Positions 44,120 to 53,365 of a stretch of 64,000 bases of DNA are shown here, piece by piece (the stretch's first letter is position 1; every line of letters starts with the position of its first letter). The stretch spans positions 186,001 to 250,000 of the forward strand of contig CAVZWW010000003.1 of NCBI GenBank assembly GCA_963779225.1. Reading direction: 5' to 3'. The stretch comes from CAVPCZ01 sp963779225. GTDB lineage: Bacteria > Bacteroidota > Ignavibacteria > UBA10030 > UBA6906. The translations under genes and the position numbers were made by a program. The notes beneath the pieces are model-generated. The model worked only from the letters and a program-made list of their open reading frames with translations. It had not been told where the DNA came from and did not search any database.

Positions 44120-44617
44120 ATGAAAAACATAATGCTGGCGGTGTTTCTCGTGCTGATGGTCGCTGTTGTGCTGGCGGGCTGTGGAAAATCGGAAGAACTG
44201 AAGAAGCTTGAAGCCACACTCAACACGGAGGTTATGCAGAAACATGATGATCTCATGAAGAGCATGGCAACCCTGGACGAACTCACCGTCCAGATCGACA
44301 CGGCGATGGCAAAACATGAGCAACTGGTGAAGAAATATCCAAAACAGACCGCCACACACAAGGCGGGTGACTTGATGACGGCCAAAGACAGGCTTGTTTC
44401 AGCCAAAGCGTCGATGGAAACATGGATGAAGGGTTTCAAGCCGTACGATGTCGGGGCGAAGCATGATGAGGTGATGGCCGGCCTGACAAAGAGCAAAGAT
44501 GAACTCGCGGGAATCCAGGAGCAGTTTACCAAAGCGATAACCACCGCACAAGATGCCATCGCCACCCACGCAAAGGTTGCAAACGATCTGTTGGCGAAGA
44601 CGGCAAAACGCAAGTAA
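44120..44617 (+). CDS. small alpha-helical lipoprotein
   Basis: The protein has 165 residues. The signal peptide ends in the lipobox VLAGC (Cys near residue 21), and AAGGAG lies in ribosome-binding position. The rest is almost entirely amphipathic helix rich in Lys, Ala and Glu, with repeated hydrophobic spacing suggesting a coiled coil. It has its own promoter and terminator, so it is a single-gene unit, probably abundant. It is probably an envelope structural or spacer protein; no known family is recognised. Confidence 0.85.
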   Translation: MKNIMLAVFLVLMVAVVLAGCGKSEELKKLEATLNTEVMQKHDDLMKSMATLDELTVQIDTAMAKHEQLVKKYPKQTATHKAGDLMTAKDRLVSAKASMETWMKGFKPYDVGAKHDEVMAGLTKSKDELAGIQEQFTKAITTAQDAIATHAKVANDLLAKTAKRK

Positions 44618-44639
44618 CAAAAAGACAAAAGGTCCGCTC

Positions 44640-44671
44640 AGGGGATCACGGCAACGCCTGATCCCCTTTTC
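44640..44671 (+). terminator. terminator between lipoprotein gene and truA
   Basis: AGGGGATCA pairs with TGATCCCCT across a ten-base loop and is followed by TTTT. Confidence 0.85.
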
Positions 44672-44677
44672 TATTCC

Positions 44678-45463
44678 ATGGCCCGATTCCGCCTCACACT
44701 TGAATACGAAGGAACCCGCTACCGCGGCTGGCAGGTCCAGAAGAATGCACGCTCAGTGCAGGGAGAACTCCAGCGCGCCATCGCTGAAGTATGTGCAACA
44801 GCTACATATGAGTTTCACGGGGCCGGACGAACCGACGCGGGTGTGCATGCGCTCGGCCAGGCCGCACACCTGGAGGTGGCCACCGTACTTGCCCCGGAAA
44901 TACTCAGACAGAAACTCAACGACGCACTTCCCGCCGACATCAACATCCTGGACCTCCGGAAAGCCGTCCCGTCGTTCCATGCACGCCACCACGCTGTCTC
45001 CCGCAGCTATCTTTACCAGATCTGCCGGCGCCGCACCGCACTGGGCAAACGGTTCGTCTGGTGGGTCAAGGATACACTCGACGCCGGGCGGATGCAGGCT
45101 GCGGCGCGTGTGTTCTCCGGAATGCAGGATTTCCGGTCCTTTGCGGAAGAAGACCCCGAACGTCCGTCAACAAAAGTCCTTCTTGAAGAAGTCATCCTGC
45201 AGGAGCACGGCGACCTTATTCTGATACGGGTGCGCGGCTCGCACTTTATCTGGAAGATGGTCCGGCGCATGGTCGGCGTGCTCGTCGAGGTCGGACGGGG
45301 AACGCTGGGCAAGGACGACATCACCCGGTTTCTCACGGAACCATCCGACGCACCCGCCCGCTTCACGGCGCCGCCATCCGGACTTTTTCTCGAACGCGTG
45401 TACTACCCCGGCGAACCAACACTCAGGGAACTCCAACCAGTAATACTGATCGGTCATGGCTGA
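44678..45463 (+). CDS. truA: tRNA pseudouridine(38-40) synthase TruA
   Basis: The protein has 261 residues, normal for TruA. It has RLTLEYEGTRYRGWQ at the start and the catalytic Asp in GAGRTDAGVHALGQ, then a later FxAEEDPE-type segment and FIWKMVRRMVGVLVEVGRG. It modifies uridines in the tRNA anticodon stem-loop. The gene starts seven bases after the preceding terminator, so transcription must begin at or read through it. It overlaps ettA by eight bases. Confidence 0.97.
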   Translation: MARFRLTLEYEGTRYRGWQVQKNARSVQGELQRAIAEVCATATYEFHGAGRTDAGVHALGQAAHLEVATVLAPEILRQKLNDALPADINILDLRKAVPSFHARHHAVSRSYLYQICRRRTALGKRFVWWVKDTLDAGRMQAAARVFSGMQDFRSFAEEDPERPSTKVLLEEVILQEHGDLILIRVRGSHFIWKMVRRMVGVLVEVGRGTLGKDDITRFLTEPSDAPARFTAPPSGLFLERVYYPGEPTLRELQPVILIGHG

Positions 45464-47129
45464 CAACAAAATCATCTTTTCGATGGTTGGCGTGGGCAAA
45501 GTCTATCCACCCAACCGCCAGGTCCTCAAGGACATTTACCTCTCCTTCTTCTACGGTGCGAAGATCGGCGTGCTGGGCCTGAACGGCGCGGGAAAAAGCT
45601 CGCTGCTCCGCATCATCGCCGGCCTCGACAAGGATTATCTCGGCGATATCACCATACAGAAGGGAATCACGTTCGGTTATCTGTCGCAGGAACCGGAACT
45701 GGATGTCTCCAGAACCGTTCGCGACATTGTCGAAGAGGGCGTGGCGGAAACGGCTTCGCTTCTCCGCGCATTCGAAGAGGTGAGCAACAAGCTCTCCGAA
45801 CCCGACGCCGACTTCGACACCCTGCTGGAGAAACAGGCCGCACTCCAGGAAAAGATCGACCATGCAAACGCCTGGGATCTGGAGAGCAAACTGGAGCAGG
45901 CGATGGATGCCCTCCGGTGCCCTCCCGGTGAGACTCCCGTGAGCGTCCTCTCGGGAGGCGAACGGCGGCGTGTGGCCCTCTGCCGGCTGCTCCTCCAGCA
46001 GCCGGACGTCCTGCTCCTGGATGAGCCGACGAACCACCTGGACGCAGAGTCCGTTGCCTGGCTCGAGCATTTCCTTTCCCAGTATCCCGGAACGGTGCTG
46101 GCGGTGACACACGACCGCTACTTCCTGGATAATGTCGCGGGATGGATTCTGGAGCTGGACCGCGGGGAAGGAATTCCTTTTCAGGGGAACTATACCTCGT
46201 GGCTGGAACAGAAGAAGGCACGACTCGCCATTGAAGAGAAGCATGAATCAAAACGTCAGAAGACGCTCGGACAGGAACTTGAATGGATCCGTCTTAATCC
46301 GAAGGGACGCCACGCGAAGAGCAAGGCCCGCATTTCGGCCTACGAAAAGCTGCTGGGAGAAGAGACGCAGAAACGCAATGAAGAACTCGAGATCTTCATT
46401 CCACCCGGTCCGCGTCTGGGAAACGTCGTTATTGAATCCCGGGGGGTGGCTAAAGCGTACGGGGAAAATGTGCTGTTTGACGATCTGAACTTCCAGCTGC
46501 CGCCCGGCGGCATTATCGGCGTGATCGGCCCTAACGGCGCCGGCAAGACCACACTCTTCAGGATGATCACAGGTCAGGAACACCCGGACGGGGGCACGTT
46601 CAAAATCGGCGAGACGGTGAAACTGGGGTATGTGGATCAGAACAGACCGCTGAACCCCGAGAAGAGTATATGGCAGGAGATTTCGGGAGGAGAGGACATT
46701 CTGACGTTCGGCACACGCGAGGTGAACTCACGGGCGTATGTTGCACGATTCAATTTCAGCGGGACAGATCAGCAGAAGAAGACCGCCGCTCTTTCGGGCG
46801 GAGAACGGAATCGTGTCCATCTGGCAAAAATGCTGAAAGAAAGCGCGAACGTTCTGCTGCTCGACGAGCCGACGAACGATCTCGATGTACACACCCTGCG
46901 CGCGCTCGAAGAAGCCCTGCTCAATTTCGCCGGATGCGCTGTGGTGATTTCCCACGACAGGTGGTTTCTCGACCGTATCGCCACGCACATCCTCGCGTTC
47001 GAAGGAGAGAGCAAGGTGGTCTGGTACGACGGCAATTACTCGGAGTATGAAGCGGACCGGAAGAAACGCCTGGGCATTGATGCCGATCGTCCGCACCGGA
47101 TCAAGTACAAGCGCCTTCACAGAGAGTAG
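45456..47129 (+). CDS. ettA: ABC-F translational throttle ATPase EttA
   Basis: The protein has 557 residues with two ATP-binding cassettes. Walker A motifs are GLNGAGKSS and GPNGAGKTT, signature motifs LSGGERRRVALC and LSGGERNRVHLA, and Walker B motifs VLLLDEPTNHLD and VLLLDEPTNDLD. The P-site tRNA interaction motif region between the domains (about 240-300, ESKRQKTLGQELEWIRLNPK) is of EttA type. It has no membrane domain; it acts on the ribosomal E site and responds to cell energy state. It is translationally coupled to truA. Confidence 0.95.
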   Translation: MADNKIIFSMVGVGKVYPPNRQVLKDIYLSFFYGAKIGVLGLNGAGKSSLLRIIAGLDKDYLGDITIQKGITFGYLSQEPELDVSRTVRDIVEEGVAETASLLRAFEEVSNKLSEPDADFDTLLEKQAALQEKIDHANAWDLESKLEQAMDALRCPPGETPVSVLSGGERRRVALCRLLLQQPDVLLLDEPTNHLDAESVAWLEHFLSQYPGTVLAVTHDRYFLDNVAGWILELDRGEGIPFQGNYTSWLEQKKARLAIEEKHESKRQKTLGQELEWIRLNPKGRHAKSKARISAYEKLLGEETQKRNEELEIFIPPGPRLGNVVIESRGVAKAYGENVLFDDLNFQLPPGGIIGVIGPNGAGKTTLFRMITGQEHPDGGTFKIGETVKLGYVDQNRPLNPEKSIWQEISGGEDILTFGTREVNSRAYVARFNFSGTDQQKKTAALSGGERNRVHLAKMLKESANVLLLDEPTNDLDVHTLRALEEALLNFAGCAVVISHDRWFLDRIATHILAFEGESKVVWYDGNYSEYEADRKKRLGIDADRPHRIKYKRLHRE

Positions 47130-47200
47130 CTTCGCGGAAGACGGGACGTATGTACAGGATGGGGCAGGGGACTTTTTCCCAGTACCCGGAAGGACGGATC

Positions 47201-48346
47201 CTACCGCAACACCAGCATCTGTTTCACCGCAACCGCAGAGCCCGAACGGAGCCGGCACAGGTACATCCCTGTAGCCAGTCCGTCAGCCTGAAACTCCACC
47301 CGGTGTTCACCTGCTTCCATAACACCCCTGACCAGTGTCCGCACATTTCTGCCCAGGAGGTCGTACACCGCTACCGATACGTCACCCCGTTCGCCCAGCG
47401 CAAAGGAAATGCTTGTTGAGGGGTTGAAAGGGTTGGGAAAATTCTGGAAAAGCTGAATGCCCGTTGGTTTTCCGGAACCGGAGTTCCTCGATGGCACCTG
47501 CGCGGGAATGTCCCCATAGCGGGGTTTCGCGATTATTCCCTCGTCGCTGAACAGAGGCCAGAGTACGGGATCGTTGAGAAGCGATTCGATGGTTACGGGG
47601 ACGCTGTCAAGAGTCGCCTGGCGTTGCGCCAGCCGTATGCCATGGCTGTAATCCGCATAGGTTTCACCGTGTCCGTTATAGACCGGCTGAATGGGGACTC
47701 CGTTCAGCTGATGCCATCCGTAAATGACGACAGGTCTGGGCACCGACGGTTTGAGATTGGCGACAATGGCGTTGGAGATGATGACGTCTTTCTTGTGGCC
47801 ACCCACCAGGACACCGAGCGGCCATTGCACAATTGCGGCGGCCCGTTGGAGACGCAGCGTATCGTTGTGTTGTTTGAACACCGGCACGGTGGTCATCGCC
47901 CCGCTGGGAGGAATAGGACGCGGTGCGAGTTTGACGGGGGCGGCGCGGTAGATCTCATCCACCATCTTCTTCGTCGGCAGGAGGCACCCGGTGGCGTCGG
48001 CGATGCGCTGGGCGAGGAGAGGCGTCATCGGCATCAAGAAATAGTCATCATTCGATCCGATGGCCAGATAGTCGGGAGTGACGAACCATTGCACCACGCG
48101 ATCGCTGCCGCCTATTGTTACGCGGGTGGTGACAGGAACGAGCTCTCTGAGAAACGCGGGGACATTGCCGGCAAGCACTTCCTGGAGGATACGGTTCTCC
48201 CGTTCCTCACTGCTCAACGCGGAAACCGATCCGGCAAACGCGTCCCCCCCGGGCGCATTCGCGCCCCGGAGGGGGAGATTGAGGCTCTGCCCGTTGAGGT
48301 GCGCAGCGGCAACAACGAGCAGCGCAACAAGTCCGGGAGCGTTCAC
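47201..48346 (-). CDS. secreted protein with T9SS domain, function unknown
   Basis: The protein has 381 residues. It has a signal peptide (APGLVALLVVAAAHLNG), then a domain of about 250 residues with conserved-looking segments VTPDYLAIGSNDDYFLMPMT, VVIYGWHQLNGVPIQPV and ETYADYSHGIRLAQRQ. The histidine-rich pattern could form a metal or active site, but I do not recognise an enzyme family. About 295-381 are a T9SS domain (NFPNPFNPSTSISFALG). It is the last gene of a four-gene operon; its start overlaps the upstream stop as ATGA (48343..48346). Confidence 0.85.
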   Translation of the reverse strand: MNAPGLVALLVVAAAHLNGQSLNLPLRGANAPGGDAFAGSVSALSSEERENRILQEVLAGNVPAFLRELVPVTTRVTIGGSDRVVQWFVTPDYLAIGSNDDYFLMPMTPLLAQRIADATGCLLPTKKMVDEIYRAAPVKLAPRPIPPSGAMTTVPVFKQHNDTLRLQRAAAIVQWPLGVLVGGHKKDVIISNAIVANLKPSVPRPVVIYGWHQLNGVPIQPVYNGHGETYADYSHGIRLAQRQATLDSVPVTIESLLNDPVLWPLFSDEGIIAKPRYGDIPAQVPSRNSGSGKPTGIQLFQNFPNPFNPSTSISFALGERGDVSVAVYDLLGRNVRTLVRGVMEAGEHRVEFQADGLATGMYLCRLRSGSAVAVKQMLVLR

Positions 48347-49050
48347 TTGCGCAGTGTCTGCAGCTTGCTCTGCACCTGCTGCCGCTGACCCGGTGTGAGA
48401 CTTTCCAGCCGTGACAGCGCGCCGTACTCGGCAATCGCTTCACCGCGAAGGTTGGCATTCTCCATGGATTCGGCCAGCATCAGCCGGTGTTCGAACGAAG
48501 TACCCAATGCCGGATAGAGGCGGAACACTTCCATCGCGCGCAGCACGCACGAGGCAAAGAAGCCGTTCTCGTAGAGGACGCGCACGCCGTTCAATTGCAA
48601 ACGCCCGGTCTGGATATTGTTTTCGCTCAGAGGGACCGGCGCGGCGTCGTTTGCCCCGTGGACAACGGCCGCATCGGGGATCGACATCCCGTCGTTTTTC
48701 CACTGATAGGATGACCCGCGCACCTGTTCCATAGTCAGCTTCAGCATTAATTCTTCCTGCGTCAGGTCCCGGATATCGGACATGTCCACAATGACGTGTG
48801 GCGGAAGGGTTATCCGCTTCGACGCCGCGTCCGTACCCAGGTGGACGAGCAGCACGACATTCCCTCCCTTCCCGGTGCGCATGGTATCATTCGGCCGGAG
48901 AAGATCGCCGGTTGCCACCGTGTTCCAGACTTCGGCGACACCATGCCGGACGCTTACCTCACCGTCGGCGCGCTGGATGGTGATCGATTCCGCAGCCGCG
49001 GTCACGCCGCAGGCTACAGCGAGCAGAAGGATCAACACGATAGTCTTCAT
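48343..49050 (-). CDS. FecR-like periplasmic protein
   Basis: The protein has 235 residues from the ATG at 49050, which has AGGGAG upstream and a signal peptide (MKTIVLILLLAVACGVTAAA). About 22-100 look like a FecR domain (ADGEVSVRHG, TGDLLRPNDTMRTGKGGNVV). About 155-235 are helical repeats, TPR-like (GFFASCVLRAMEVFRLYP, EAIAEYGALSRLESLT). There is no anti-sigma anchor, so it is not a classical FecR. It lies 11 bases after the porin-like/transglutaminase gene and overlaps the next gene. Confidence 0.78.
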   Translation of the reverse strand: MKTIVLILLLAVACGVTAAAESITIQRADGEVSVRHGVAEVWNTVATGDLLRPNDTMRTGKGGNVVLLVHLGTDAASKRITLPPHVIVDMSDIRDLTQEELMLKLTMEQVRGSSYQWKNDGMSIPDAAVVHGANDAAPVPLSENNIQTGRLQLNGVRVLYENGFFASCVLRAMEVFRLYPALGTSFEHRLMLAESMENANLRGEAIAEYGALSRLESLTPGQRQQVQSKLQTLRK

Positions 49051-49061
49051 ATGAATCTCCC

Positions 49062-51080
49062 TTAGTTGACATCCACAATACGCACCCAGCCCTTCACCAA
49101 ACCGAGGCCCACCTCGACGTCGTCGAAATACCGCTGTGCGCCCCTCGTCCACGCTTCGTCAAAGCCTTTTGTTATCACCGTTGTTTCGATGGGGAGCCAG
49201 AGTGTTTCCACTCCGGCCGGGTTGCGCCGTACGACATACCGCTTCGGATTTTCACTTACATGCGAACCGTAGCGGGGTTCCACGCCGGTATCGAACAGCA
49301 AATAGATGTGGCCGTCAGCGGGCCGCTCCGGCGGGAGGACATCCACGAATGCCGTCGACACGCCGATGCTGCTGAGCAGCGACGCGAAACATACGGTCAT
49401 ATCGTCGCAATCCCCTCCCAGCGTCGTGAGCGTCTCCGAAGGATACTGTACGAAATCCGAACTCTGCCTGGGATCGCCCACGTACAGCAACCGTCCCGCA
49501 AAGGTGTTGATGAGGACGCGCGCCTTCGTCAATCGTTCGAGCATCCCGGAAATGCCCGAAAGTGAATCGCGGTGCTGCAATAACACGTCGCGGGAGTAGC
49601 GCAGTATCGCCGGATCGTCGGGTGTGACAAAAAACCGGAGCGTGTTCACGTCGCCGTTCCAGGCATTTTTGCCGTGGAACAGAACCCGCGTCTGCAGTTT
49701 GTCGTCATACTCCTCGGCCGGGGTCGCATTCACGAAGACATTTCCCTCCCGCACCGTCAAAGTCTGTACCAGTTTGACCTGCTCGTTGAACACCGCCGTG
49801 AGGGGGATTTCAGCATCCTGATCCGGAAGGATATACACCGGCTGTGACTCGGTGGGGACATCCATGACACGATCCACGAAGAAACTGGCTTTGGCATGAA
49901 TCGGTTTCGCTGAAATGTTTCTTACGCGGACCTTGCCGATCGGCTGGTAGGCCAGCATTTCATAGGACGACGGATAGATGCCGCCGAACAGTTTCACTTC
50001 TTCGATACGGGCAAGACTCTGCCGGACGCGGCCGAAGATGACCTTGAGAGAAATTGCAAGCCGGTCGCGGCTGTACGGGTTCAGATCAAGATTTGAAATG
50101 CCGGCGGGATCAAATGAAGCGGCGGGAGCGGTTCCAGTGTGTGAGGACCGGTCGAAAAAGCGCAGGTAGCCGGCATCGACATCAAGGACTTCGTATGTCC
50201 AGCCGAGACCGGCGCTGAATGCCTGCGTGAACGAGGCGTCGTTTCTGTCCATGAAAAGACTTCCGCGGACGGAGATCCCCATCCCGGCCAGCCATTCGGC
50301 GCTGAGGGCTCCGTTTCCGCGGGTCGACGCCGAGGCAAACAACGAAAGCCCGGAAAGCGGGGTATACCCGATGCCCAGTTCGGCCGCCGGCGATGTGGAA
50401 AGGAGGTACGCATCAAGGGGATCGCCGGTGTCTCCGTTTCGGAGGCTCAGGAGATTTCGTGCAAGCGCCGTCACGTTCAGGCGATCTGCGGCGTTCCATT
50501 GAACCCCCAAATCCGCCAGCCATGCGGCGGAGGCGTACGTCACCGGTGAAGCGGATGGATAGGAGATCGTGTCCTTGATCACGAGTGTGTAGCGCGTATC
50601 GGCGACTTCTTCGCGCCGAAAGCGCACACCGAAACCGGCGGAGAGTGACGGGAGTATCCGGTGCCCGAAACCCAGAGCGAACGGTTCGGTGTATCTGATC
50701 TCGCGGTCCACGGAGCCGGGTATGTTTTCTTCGCCAATGAACAGCGTTGTCGGGACAACAAATGTCATCTCTGTGCCGGGGGCATAGCGGAGGGCAAGGG
50801 CACCTTCCTCATACAGCCGCTTGCCGAAACTCAGGGCGTGAAACACAAAGCCGAAGATCTCCGGCCCCGTGCCGGTGTAGGTGGTCACGCTGAAATCCCA
50901 GTCGCGTATCTGCACCAATCCCGCCGGGTTCGCCGGAAATTCCCGCGTGTCACGCACTGCAGGCGCGTATGCGCCGAGCGTAAGCGCCCGCGCGTCCACC
51001 AGAGACTGGGAGTATGTCATCGTGCCGATCACGGCCACCCCCACACAGAACAGGGCTCCAAAGCGAAATCGTCCACTCAC
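49062..51080 (-). CDS. outer-membrane barrel-like protein fused to transglutaminase-like domain
   Basis: The protein has 672 residues. Residues 1-24 are a signal peptide. About 30-355 have alternating hydrophobic strands and phrases such as FALGFGHRILPSLSAGFGVR and LGIGYTPLSGLSLFA, typical of PorV/UPF0164-like beta barrels. About 370-480 are a linker or Ig-like part. About 490-672 are a transglutaminase-like cysteine protease fold with Cys558 in LGGDCDDMTV, His591 in ADGHIYLLFD and an Asp shortly after. It overlaps the upstream lipoprotein by ATGA. A barrel joined to a transglutaminase-like domain is unusual; catalysis is plausible but unproven. Confidence 0.8.
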   Translation of the reverse strand: MSGRFRFGALFCVGVAVIGTMTYSQSLVDARALTLGAYAPAVRDTREFPANPAGLVQIRDWDFSVTTYTGTGPEIFGFVFHALSFGKRLYEEGALALRYAPGTEMTFVVPTTLFIGEENIPGSVDREIRYTEPFALGFGHRILPSLSAGFGVRFRREEVADTRYTLVIKDTISYPSASPVTYASAAWLADLGVQWNAADRLNVTALARNLLSLRNGDTGDPLDAYLLSTSPAAELGIGYTPLSGLSLFASASTRGNGALSAEWLAGMGISVRGSLFMDRNDASFTQAFSAGLGWTYEVLDVDAGYLRFFDRSSHTGTAPAASFDPAGISNLDLNPYSRDRLAISLKVIFGRVRQSLARIEEVKLFGGIYPSSYEMLAYQPIGKVRVRNISAKPIHAKASFFVDRVMDVPTESQPVYILPDQDAEIPLTAVFNEQVKLVQTLTVREGNVFVNATPAEEYDDKLQTRVLFHGKNAWNGDVNTLRFFVTPDDPAILRYSRDVLLQHRDSLSGISGMLERLTKARVLINTFAGRLLYVGDPRQSSDFVQYPSETLTTLGGDCDDMTVCFASLLSSIGVSTAFVDVLPPERPADGHIYLLFDTGVEPRYGSHVSENPKRYVVRRNPAGVETLWLPIETTVITKGFDEAWTRGAQRYFDDVEVGLGLVKGWVRIVDVN

Positions 51081-51955
51081 CGCAGCTCGATGTAGCTGTT
51101 ATGGATCGATGCAGCCTGGACGAAGAGTCTTCCGGACAGCGGTGCAACCTGCACAACTTCCTTCTTGTTGGCCAGAATGAAGGTGAACACGAAGAGACGT
51201 TGGTCCGGCAGCTGAGCGAGAAATTTTGCGGGTATGATTGCATGCCCGGTGTTGGCTTTCACCCGCAGCTCAAAGAGAGGACGCGATGTTTTCTGGAGCG
51301 GTTCAAAAACCCCGACAACGATGGACAGCCGTCCTTTGCCACCCGTCCAGCGCAGATGCAGATCCCTGGCACGGGATACGATGGCACCTCCGACCGGGGA
51401 TGTCACCTTGAGCTCCTCGGGGGTTTCTGCTGTGACAACGAGGTTCGGTGCCAGATGCAGCGGGATGGTCCAGGTATATTGCCGGTCCGGCTGATAGGTC
51501 GAAGTGAGATCGGCGAGGTATTCGACTCCTCGCACCAGCGCACTGTCCTGGCCAAACAACCGCCCGACCGGAACCCTGTGGGGCGATTTCAGCATCAGAC
51601 TTCCGTTGAGAGTCACCAGCCCGAGATCCAGCCCGCTGAAACCAACGAGACGTCCGATCGCACGCACGCCGCTATCGGCGACGAACACGCGGGAGTACGC
51701 CACGTGCTTTGCGCCCCTTCCCCCATCCCAGGTGACGGCATTGATCACACAAGAACCGGTGTAGCGCGTCTGTTCATCGGGAAGCACACCGATCGTGTCA
51801 ACAGCACTCAACTCAATGTCGCCCGACGGAAGAACGACAGGCAGCACCTCGAGATTTGTCACATTCTCGTCGGCCGTCAGCTCCACTTCAGCCGGCTGCT
51901 TGCACCCTGTGAGACCTGCAATAAGCAGGAGCGTCAGAACCATCAGCTTGTGCAT
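51077..51955 (-). CDS. lipoprotein, first gene of envelope operon
   Basis: The protein has 292 residues. The lipobox is LTGC (Cys at residue 18). The rest is beta-rich with no transmembrane segment; about 180-290 (LKVTSPVGGAIVSRARDLHL, RWTGGKGRLSIVVG) look like an Ig-like/fibronectin-type domain. No known family is recognised. The stop overlaps the start of the barrel/transglutaminase gene, so the two products probably work together at the outer membrane. Confidence 0.82.
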   Translation of the reverse strand: MHKLMVLTLLLIAGLTGCKQPAEVELTADENVTNLEVLPVVLPSGDIELSAVDTIGVLPDEQTRYTGSCVINAVTWDGGRGAKHVAYSRVFVADSGVRAIGRLVGFSGLDLGLVTLNGSLMLKSPHRVPVGRLFGQDSALVRGVEYLADLTSTYQPDRQYTWTIPLHLAPNLVVTAETPEELKVTSPVGGAIVSRARDLHLRWTGGKGRLSIVVGVFEPLQKTSRPLFELRVKANTGHAIIPAKFLAQLPDQRLFVFTFILANKKEVVQVAPLSGRLFVQAASIHNSYIELR

Positions 51956-52082
51956 AACGTCATCTCATCTTCCATTCGTGCCCGGGACGATCTGCATTTG
52001 CACCGCACCCCTTGTTCGCAGTACCTCAGAGCATTTAAATATAGAGAAATCGACCTTCAAATCCATGACCCCGGGAAAAGCC

Positions 52083-52122
52083 CTCGGGCCCCCATCCCGC
52101 CGGAGCGGAACGAAGGCCCGAG
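52083..52122 (-). terminator. terminator after lipoprotein gene 52143..53129
   Basis: CTCGGGCC pairs with GGCCCGAG, with an inner G/C-rich loop, 20 bases after the stop on the minus strand; the following run is GGCTTTTCC. Confidence 0.65.
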
Positions 52123-52142
52123 TATCCCACCAGCACGTTCCG

Positions 52143-53129
52143 CTAGAACACCCGGTACGGAACACCCCACCAATTCGCTGCATACGGTGCCACATCATCG
52201 TACAAAGTGCCCTTGGTCATCACATCCACGCCCATGTTGAAGAACCCGCGATGGAAGTGAACGAACTTTGGGGACGTCCGCGCAATTTCGTAGACTCGCG
52301 TATATATTCCACCGACAGGGGGATCGGTGGGGGAGGAAGTCATCGTAAGGCGGACGCGCTTCTTCTGACCGTTGCCAAACCCGTAGCGAAGAGCAACCAG
52401 ATCTTCTTCCGGCGAAGTACTCTCTATGGTCACGACAATCTTCAATTCCTGACCGGCAACCAGTTCGGGAACATCCTTTTGTCCACCCGTGAACATTCTC
52501 AACCACTTGTACCGCAGGTAGTAGTTGTTCGGTTCCGTCACCTCAATCTTTTCGCCATTCGGGTTGAAGAATTCAAGCTTGGTGATCCTAACGGAGTTGT
52601 CCGGGGGAATCGTCCCGCCGTTCAGAAGAGATGTTGCCACAGGAATCCAGTTTCGCCAGAATTTCTGCGTATCACGGTTGACGCGCTTGAAGATGACCTT
52701 CCGTGTGGATTTGTCGGTGAAGGGCTTGTCGATCGTCACGGTATCCATGTTTTCGTTGAGTGCGCGGATTTTGAGCGTCCCGATAATGGTTTTCTCGACA
52801 AGCGAGATGGAGATCGTATCTCCCGGCTGGATGGTGGATGAAACGTTACGCGTAACACTGCTGATGATTCTTCCCCAGCGAAACGGTGTAACTGCTGCAT
52901 CAACTTTGCCGAACGTGCCGTAGTCGAAGGTCTCAATCGACTTGTCGGCAAACGTTTCTTCCTCGTTCGTCACAAACTCGTCGTTTAACACGTAGAACTC
53001 CATCGCCTGTTCTTCGTTTGTGACTCCCAGAGGGGCCTGATCATCCAGCCCGTCACTCTTGTCACAGCCCGCCACAAACATGCCTGCCAGCAGAGATGCC
53101 GACAAGAGGAACAACATTGACTTCTTCAT
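52143..53129 (-). CDS. lipoprotein of unknown function
   Basis: The protein has 328 residues from the ATG at 53129, chosen for AGGGAGG upstream and the lipobox FVAGC. After the Cys comes an acidic linker, then beta-rich sequence (IQPGDTISISLVEKTIIGTL, ELVAGQELKIVVTIESTSP, VRLTMTSSPTD). It has its own terminator and appears to be a single-gene unit. No family is recognised; an envelope or surface role is likely. Confidence 0.82.
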   Translation of the reverse strand: MKKSMLFLLSASLLAGMFVAGCDKSDGLDDQAPLGVTNEEQAMEFYVLNDEFVTNEEETFADKSIETFDYGTFGKVDAAVTPFRWGRIISSVTRNVSSTIQPGDTISISLVEKTIIGTLKIRALNENMDTVTIDKPFTDKSTRKVIFKRVNRDTQKFWRNWIPVATSLLNGGTIPPDNSVRITKLEFFNPNGEKIEVTEPNNYYLRYKWLRMFTGGQKDVPELVAGQELKIVVTIESTSPEEDLVALRYGFGNGQKKRVRLTMTSSPTDPPVGGIYTRVYEIARTSPKFVHFHRGFFNMGVDVMTKGTLYDDVAPYAANWWGVPYRVF

Positions 53130-53365
53130 GGAACCCTCCCTGTGGATTGAACATGCGTATGTGCGCTTATCGTTCATCGTATCACTTTCGTGTCTCATTC
53201 TGCCAGGTAATAGGGCAACGCCCGTGCCATAACTGTCTCCGGCGTCTCTTTTTTGAGTAACGCGTGGATAATCAATGCTTTACGGGAATTGCCTGTCAGA
53301 GGAACGGAGAAGGGATTTATGAAGAAATGCGGGAATTGTGGAAAGAAGTGCGGGAGGGGGCCTTT

